Assembly (NCBI RefSeq): GCF_020911865.1
Contig: NZ_CP087131.1
Location: forward strand, 248,001 to 312,000
Length of the DNA stretch: 64,000 nucleotides
Direction: 5' to 3'
Source: Chryseobacterium sp. C-71
Lineage (GTDB): Bacteria; Bacteroidota; Bacteroidia; Flavobacteriales; Weeksellaceae
Shown: piece after piece, positions 59,869 to 64,000 of the stretch
How the letters are laid out: every line of letters begins with the position of its first letter
Numbering within the stretch: position 1 is the stretch's first letter
Notes under the pieces: generated by a model
Seen by the model: only the letters and a program-made list of their open reading frames with translations
Database searches by the model: none
Told to the model about the DNA's origin: nothing
Translations under genes and position numbers: made by a program

Positions 59869-60462
59869 ATGTCTGACTCTACCAATCACAGCAGAAGATC
59901 CTTTTTAAAAAGTACAGCCATTGTAGCTATTTTTGCTTCAATTCCAACGTCTGTAAAAGCTTTTTATCAGGATGTAAAAGACTTTATTCTTCCAAAGAAA
60001 AGTATCTTACCCATAAAAATTTCTGTCAACAAAAAAGTACACGAAATTAAAACAGACAGCCGATCTACATTGTTGGATGTCTTGCGTGAAAACCTCAATC
60101 TTACAGGAACTAAAAAAGGCTGTGACCACGGGCAATGTGGAGCTTGTACCGTTCATATTGATGGTGAAAGAGCATTAAGCTGCCTGACTTTGGCAGCAAT
60201 GGTTCCCGGTAAGGAAGTGACAACGATTGAAGGTTTGTCAACCGGGGATCAGCTTCATCCCATGCAGGAAGCATTTATAGAATGTGACGGTTTTCAATGT
60301 GGATATTGCACTCCCGGACAGATTATGTCTGCGGTTGCCTGCGTAAAAGAAGGTCATACCAATTCTGTAGAAGAAATTAAAGAATTCATGAGTGGAAATC
60401 TCTGCCGTTGTGGTGCCTACAACGGAATTGTAGAATCTATACAAAAAGTTGCAGCATTATGA
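59869..60462 (+). CDS. paoA: Molybdenum hydroxylase 2Fe-2S subunit, Tat-exported (PaoA-like)
   Basis: A 197-residue iron-sulphur subunit. The start MSDSTNHSRRSFLKSTA gives a twin-arginine signal (Ser8-Arg9-Arg10-x-Phe-Leu-Lys). Two 2Fe-2S motifs follow: the plant-ferredoxin type CDHGQCGACTVHIDGERALSC, and the second type FQCGYCTPGQIMSA with SGNLCRCGAYNGI. It passes electrons within a periplasmic aldehyde or purine oxidoreductase. The Tat signal on this subunit exports the folded complex, as in E. coli PaoABC (YagTSR). The upstream TTG start is rejected because it would hide the Tat motif. Confidence 0.88.
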   Translation: MSDSTNHSRRSFLKSTAIVAIFASIPTSVKAFYQDVKDFILPKKSILPIKISVNKKVHEIKTDSRSTLLDVLRENLNLTGTKKGCDHGQCGACTVHIDGERALSCLTLAAMVPGKEVTTIEGLSTGDQLHPMQEAFIECDGFQCGYCTPGQIMSAVACVKEGHTNSVEEIKEFMSGNLCRCGAYNGIVESIQKVAAL

Positions 60463-61436
60463 AACCATTTACATTTGAAAAAGCGAAAAATTCTGCTGAA
60501 GCTTTAAAATTAAAAATTTCTACCAGGGATTTTGTAGCAGGAGGAACCAATATTATAGATCTTCTCAAAAAAAATATTGCACAACCAGACGGAATGGTGG
60601 ATATTACCACCGCCTTGTCAACTGAAATTAAACCGTCTGAAAAATCAGTCAACATTGGTGCAATGGTTCGAAATACAGCTTTGACGACAAATTCTGATTT
60701 ACTGAAAGATTATCCGTTAATTACAAAAGCAGTTCTGGCGGGAGCCTCACCACAGATCAGAAATATGGCAAGTACAGCAGGGAATTTATTGCAGCGAACC
60801 AGATGTCCATACTTTTATGATGTGACAACCCCTTGCAATAAAAGAAAAAAAGGAAGTGGTTGTAGTGCTTTGAATGGAGATAATAAAATGAGTGCTATTG
60901 TGGGTTACAATGACCAATGTGTTGCAGTTCATCCTTCAGACCTGTGTATTTCTTTGAGCGCTTTGGATGCAACGGTTCACGGACTTAATGCTAAAAACGA
61001 AAAGTTTATGATTCCATTTAAAGATTTCCATAAATTACCGGAAAATACGCCGTGGTTAGATAATAATTTACCTCAAAACGCTTTAATTACTCATATTGAA
61101 GTTCCGAAAAATGAATTTCATAAAAAATATGCTTACGTAAAGTTGCGTGAACGTACCTCTTATGCTTTTGCAATGATTTCTGCAGCATCAGCCTTGCAGA
61201 TGGAAGGAAATATAATCAAAGATGCAAGATTAGCTTCAGGTGGTGTCGCTCACAAACCATGGAGATGGTACGAAGCAGAAGATTACCTGAAAGGGAAAAA
61301 AGCTTCTGAAGAAATATTTAAAAAAGCTTCAGAAATTGCAACAGAAAAAGTAAAGCCTCTGGCTCATAACGGTTACAAAGTTCCGATGTTGAAAGGTGCA
61401 ATTGAACTGGCTTTGCAAAATGCTTCCAAATTATAA
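60459..61436 (+). CDS. paoB: Molybdenum hydroxylase FAD subunit (PaoB-like)
   Basis: A 325-residue FAD-binding subunit starting MKPFTFEKAKNSAEALK. The FAD motif FVAGGTNIIDLLK and the GASPQIRNMASTAGNLLQRTRCPYFYD block are present. The CPYFYDVTTPCNKRKKGSGCSA cysteines would ligate the extra 4Fe-4S cluster that marks the YagS/PaoB type over ordinary xanthine dehydrogenase FAD subunits. The start ATGA overlaps the stop of the small subunit by 4 bp. No signal peptide, as expected if it rides along with the Tat-tagged small subunit. Confidence 0.88.
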   Translation: MKPFTFEKAKNSAEALKLKISTRDFVAGGTNIIDLLKKNIAQPDGMVDITTALSTEIKPSEKSVNIGAMVRNTALTTNSDLLKDYPLITKAVLAGASPQIRNMASTAGNLLQRTRCPYFYDVTTPCNKRKKGSGCSALNGDNKMSAIVGYNDQCVAVHPSDLCISLSALDATVHGLNAKNEKFMIPFKDFHKLPENTPWLDNNLPQNALITHIEVPKNEFHKKYAYVKLRERTSYAFAMISAASALQMEGNIIKDARLASGGVAHKPWRWYEAEDYLKGKKASEEIFKKASEIATEKVKPLAHNGYKVPMLKGAIELALQNASKL

Positions 61437-61473
61437 ACAGTTTTATTTCTAACAAATTTTAAAAAGTAAAAAC

Positions 61474-63684
61474 ATGGGATTTTTTGACAATGAAACTGAT
61501 TTTGTAATGCCTGTTGAAGGCAGAGTAGAAGGAATTGCAAAGGTAAAAGGACAAGGGAAATATGCCGCAGAATATAAAGTAGACAACCTCTGTTATGGAG
61601 TTTTGGTAACGAGTGAAATTGCATCGGGTTCAATTAAATCAATCAATACAGACGATGCAAAACAGGCTGAAGGATTACTCGATATTATTTCTCACCTGAA
61701 AAAACCTTCAGTTCCGGGATTTGCGGATGAAGCGAAGATAAAAGAATCAAAATTCGGACTTCCGGTTTTCCATACCGATAAAATTTATTTTAAAGGACAG
61801 CCTGTCGCTTTAGTGATTGCTGAAACTTTGGAAGAAGCGACTTACGCTGCATCTTTGGTGAAAGTAGAATATACAACTGCTCCTTTTGAAGTCGATTTTA
61901 ATCAGGCTAAAAATAAAGTCGAATTAAAACCTGCCGGAAAGGAAAGAGGTGACGAAAAAAGTTGGAGCAATTCACCATTTACGATAGACCAACAATACAA
62001 TATTGCAGCGGAAATTCATAATCCGATGGAAATGCACGCAACTATTGCACATTGGTATGCAGAAGATAAATTAAGATTACACGATAAAAATCAGGGAGTA
62101 AATGGTGTTCAGAAAACTTTTTCCGGATTATTCGGAATTCCTGTCGATAATATACAAGTTATCAGTGAGTTTGTAGGTGGCGGTTTTGGCTCGGGCTTAA
62201 AGGTCTGGCCGCATGCTTTAGCAGCAGTTTTGGGAGCTAAACAGGTGAATAGACCAGTTAAATTGATGCTGACAAGACCTCAAATGTTTCACTCGGTAGG
62301 TTACAGACCTGCGTCTTGGCAGAGAATAAAGCTAGGTGCCAATCAGGACGGTAAAATCACAGGAGTTTTGCATCAGGCAAAAAATGGTTGTGCTATTTAT
62401 GATTCTTTTAGTGATGGAATAACAAGAGTGACGAGATTAATCTATCAATTTGACAATCTTAAAACTGAAAATGCAGTCGTTCCTTTAAATCTTAGTGCAC
62501 CAACATGGATGCGTGGCCCCGGCGACTGCACTGGTGATTTTGCTGTGGAATCTGCTTTGGATGAATTGAGTTATCAGTTGAAAATGGATCCTGTTGAACT
62601 CAGATATAAAAATTTAGCCATTGAAAAAAATCCTGAAACGGGATTGCCTTGGTCTACAAATTTCCTGAAAGAAGCCATAGAAAAAGGTGCTAAAATGATC
62701 AGCTGGAATTTACGCAAACCTACACCGGGAGCAACCACCGAAGGCGATTGGAAAATTGGCTACGGAATGGCAGTCGGAATGTGGAATGCCGGACGAAACA
62801 AAGCCGGAGCAGGAATTAGGATGACAAAGGATGGAAATGTCGTTTTACAAACCGCAATGACCGACATCGGAACGGGAACAGGAACAGGAATGATGAATAT
62901 CTTGCATGAGCGTTCAGGTATTTCACGAAATAAAATAAAAATTGAATTAGGAAATTCAGATTTACCACCTGCTGGAAGTCAGGGCGGAAGTACAGGTTTA
63001 TCATCAATCAGTGGTGCTGTGGCTGCAGTGTGTGATGCTTTGAAGTTGAAACTTGCGGAATATGCTTCGGTTTCAAATCAAAAGTTTAAAAATGCGGTCA
63101 TTGCAGATATCATACTTTCAGATAAAGGAGTTTCTTTTCAGAAAGAAGGTGATAATTTCCTTTCTTATCAGGATATTTTCGCTAAAAATAATTTAAATCT
63201 AATTGAAGTGGAGGCTTCATCAGAACCAGGCGAAGAGAAGAAGAAGTTTTCTTTTTGTTCGTCAGCTGCGCATTTTTGTAAGGTAAAAGTAAATACCAAA
63301 ACCGGAAAAATAGTTGTCGATAAAATGGTTGTTGTTGTAGACGGCGGAAAAATCATTAATCAAAAACCCGCTGCAAATCAGATTTCAGGCGCTGCAGTTG
63401 GCGGAATAGGAATGGCTTTGATGGAAAAAATGTCGGTTGATGAAAGACTAGGAAGTCTTATTGCCAACGATTTGGCGGGATATCATTTCCCTGTCAACGC
63501 TGACGCACCGATTATCGAAGTGGCTTTTATCAATAAACCAGATTTAAATCTTAACCCAAGTGGTGCAAAAGGTTTGGGTGAAGTAGGAATCATTGGTGCT
63601 GCGCCGGCTCTTGCCAATGCAATTTACAATGCAACCGGAAAACGTTTCAGAAATTTACCGATTACTCCGGATCAGTTTTTTTAG
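61474..63684 (+). CDS. paoC: Molybdenum hydroxylase catalytic subunit (PaoC-like)
   Basis: A 736-residue molybdenum-cofactor subunit of the xanthine oxidase family. Visible landmarks are RVEGIAKVKGQGKYAAEYK at the N-terminus, VGGGFGSG for cofactor binding and WMRGPGDCTGDFAVESALDEL. GSQGGSTGLSSISGAV and the catalytic Glu in SGAKGLGEVGIIG follow. The RGPG form and its partners match the PaoC/YagR group, which oxidises aromatic or other aldehydes in the periplasm. The gene is 37 bp after the FAD subunit. Cofactor insertion usually needs an XdhC/PaoD-like chaperone, which is not in this window. Confidence 0.9.
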   Translation: MGFFDNETDFVMPVEGRVEGIAKVKGQGKYAAEYKVDNLCYGVLVTSEIASGSIKSINTDDAKQAEGLLDIISHLKKPSVPGFADEAKIKESKFGLPVFHTDKIYFKGQPVALVIAETLEEATYAASLVKVEYTTAPFEVDFNQAKNKVELKPAGKERGDEKSWSNSPFTIDQQYNIAAEIHNPMEMHATIAHWYAEDKLRLHDKNQGVNGVQKTFSGLFGIPVDNIQVISEFVGGGFGSGLKVWPHALAAVLGAKQVNRPVKLMLTRPQMFHSVGYRPASWQRIKLGANQDGKITGVLHQAKNGCAIYDSFSDGITRVTRLIYQFDNLKTENAVVPLNLSAPTWMRGPGDCTGDFAVESALDELSYQLKMDPVELRYKNLAIEKNPETGLPWSTNFLKEAIEKGAKMISWNLRKPTPGATTEGDWKIGYGMAVGMWNAGRNKAGAGIRMTKDGNVVLQTAMTDIGTGTGTGMMNILHERSGISRNKIKIELGNSDLPPAGSQGGSTGLSSISGAVAAVCDALKLKLAEYASVSNQKFKNAVIADIILSDKGVSFQKEGDNFLSYQDIFAKNNLNLIEVEASSEPGEEKKKFSFCSSAAHFCKVKVNTKTGKIVVDKMVVVVDGGKIINQKPAANQISGAAVGGIGMALMEKMSVDERLGSLIANDLAGYHFPVNADAPIIEVAFINKPDLNLNPSGAKGLGEVGIIGAAPALANAIYNATGKRFRNLPITPDQFF

Positions 63685-63727
63685 TTTAAGATTTTAATTT
63701 ACTTCCAATCCGGCAAATACAAATTTT

Positions 63728-63763
63728 ACCGCAAAATAGTTGAATTAAATCTATTTTTGCGGT
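63728..63763. terminator. Terminator hairpin between convergent genes
   Basis: ACCGCAAAATAG (63728-63739) pairs with CTATTTTTGCGGT (63751-63763) with one bulged base. T-rich flanks on both sides suit the convergent pair. Confidence 0.75.
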
Positions 63764-63787
63764 TTAGTTTATAGCTTAATTTTGAAA

Positions 63788-64000
63788 TTATTTACCCAAA
63801 GATTTCAGAGCCCAGGCAATAAGAAGTGGCTGCATGAATAGTCTTGCCATTCTTCTGCTATCGGTGTCCAAAACGAAAGCGTCTTTCCTGTTTTTGTATT
63901 GAGAAATATTTCCCGGAAAGACCGCAGTAAAAAAAGCTGCAGTGATTTTACCTAATGTTGAACGGTGTTTTTTCGGGGTAGCAATAATGCTTGCGCCTAA
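63788..64000 (-). CDS. C-terminal part of a small membrane protein, DoxX-like
   Basis: Seventy residues of an open frame that continues beyond the window. Reading towards the C-terminus it contains ATPKKHRSTLGKITAAFF, FPGNISQYKNRKDAFVLDTD and RLFMQPLLIAWALKSLGK before the stop. The P-x-N-I-x-Q-Y and R-x-x-R-L-x-x-Q-P pattern with a final helix resembles DoxX-like small membrane proteins. The start and most of the helices lie outside the window, so the family is tentative. Confidence 0.5.
   Translation of the reverse strand, partial: LGASIIATPKKHRSTLGKITAAFFTAVFPGNISQYKNRKDAFVLDTDSRRMARLFMQPLLIAWALKSLGK

Noticed and set aside
1..64000. CRISPR arrays, tRNA, rRNA, prophage and intact insertion sequences
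   Set aside because: No regularly spaced repeats, no tRNA cloverleaf or rRNA-like blocks, no phage structural genes and no transposase were recognised while reading the window.

Overview
The window reads as a chromosomal segment of a low-GC member of the Bacteroidota, most like Chryseobacterium or another Weeksellaceae genus. Supporting signs are a fused CcoN/CcoO cytochrome oxidase subunit, TonB-dependent receptors with carboxypeptidase-regulatory-like domains, a GIN-domain protein, TAnnTTTG-type promoter elements, GG-leader class I lanthipeptide precursors and weak Shine-Dalgarno signals. No rRNA, tRNA, CRISPR array, prophage or intact insertion sequence was seen. The genus is an inference from protein style, not from a database search.

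Layout. 1-1.5 kb: the end of galK, then galT (Leloir pathway). 1.5-2.0 kb: a gene-free stretch with a 25-bp inverted repeat. 2.0-7.5 kb: a seven-gene minus-strand operon of secreted or membrane proteins (HTTM membrane protein with its usual small partner, DCC thiol oxidoreductase, beta-lactamase-fold serine hydrolase, three unknown secreted proteins). 7.8-9.6 kb: a membrane-spanning TPR/AraC regulator. 9.8-17.0 kb: a plus-strand RiPP cluster with two small GG-leader precursor peptides, a secreted prolyl oligopeptidase, a LanB split into glutamylation and elimination proteins, a small WH-motif protein and a secreted alpha/beta hydrolase. No LanC cyclase or dedicated exporter is visible. The 2-17 kb stretch looks more AT-rich than its flanks and is the accessory part of the window.

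17-24 kb: a 590-aa possible TIM-barrel protein, cbb3 oxidase genes (ccoP and fused ccoNO), an HTH regulator, a lipoprotein, a small conserved-looking protein and a receiver-only response regulator. 24-36 kb: a complete MacAB/TolC-like efflux operon (adaptor, GIN-domain protein, ATPase, two tandem FtsX-like permeases, TolC) on the minus strand. A sigma-54 activator and its histidine kinase are encoded divergently. The shared upstream region holds a sigma-54-like promoter and two palindromic candidate activator sites 21 bp apart. 36-48 kb: an outer-membrane beta-barrel protein, a MauG-type dihaem peroxidase, another receiver protein with a candidate 113-nt small RNA or leader upstream, a HAD phosphatase, an AsmA-like giant, methionine aminopeptidase, a VanZ-like protein, a methyltransferase and an acyltransferase.

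49-56 kb: a dense signalling cluster (hybrid PAS kinase, 1207-aa CHASE3/HAMP/GAF kinase with three receivers, CheR, CheB without a receiver, two lone receivers) that lacks CheA, CheW and chemoreceptors. 56-60 kb: a TonB-dependent receptor and a DUF4249-type lipoprotein. 60-64 kb: a Tat-exported PaoABC-like molybdenum hydroxylase, then the 3' end of a DoxX-like membrane protein on the minus strand.

The most noteworthy element is the split-LanB RiPP cluster with two unlike precursors. Second are the sigma-54 control region of the efflux operon and the candidate small RNA at 40.6-40.8 kb.
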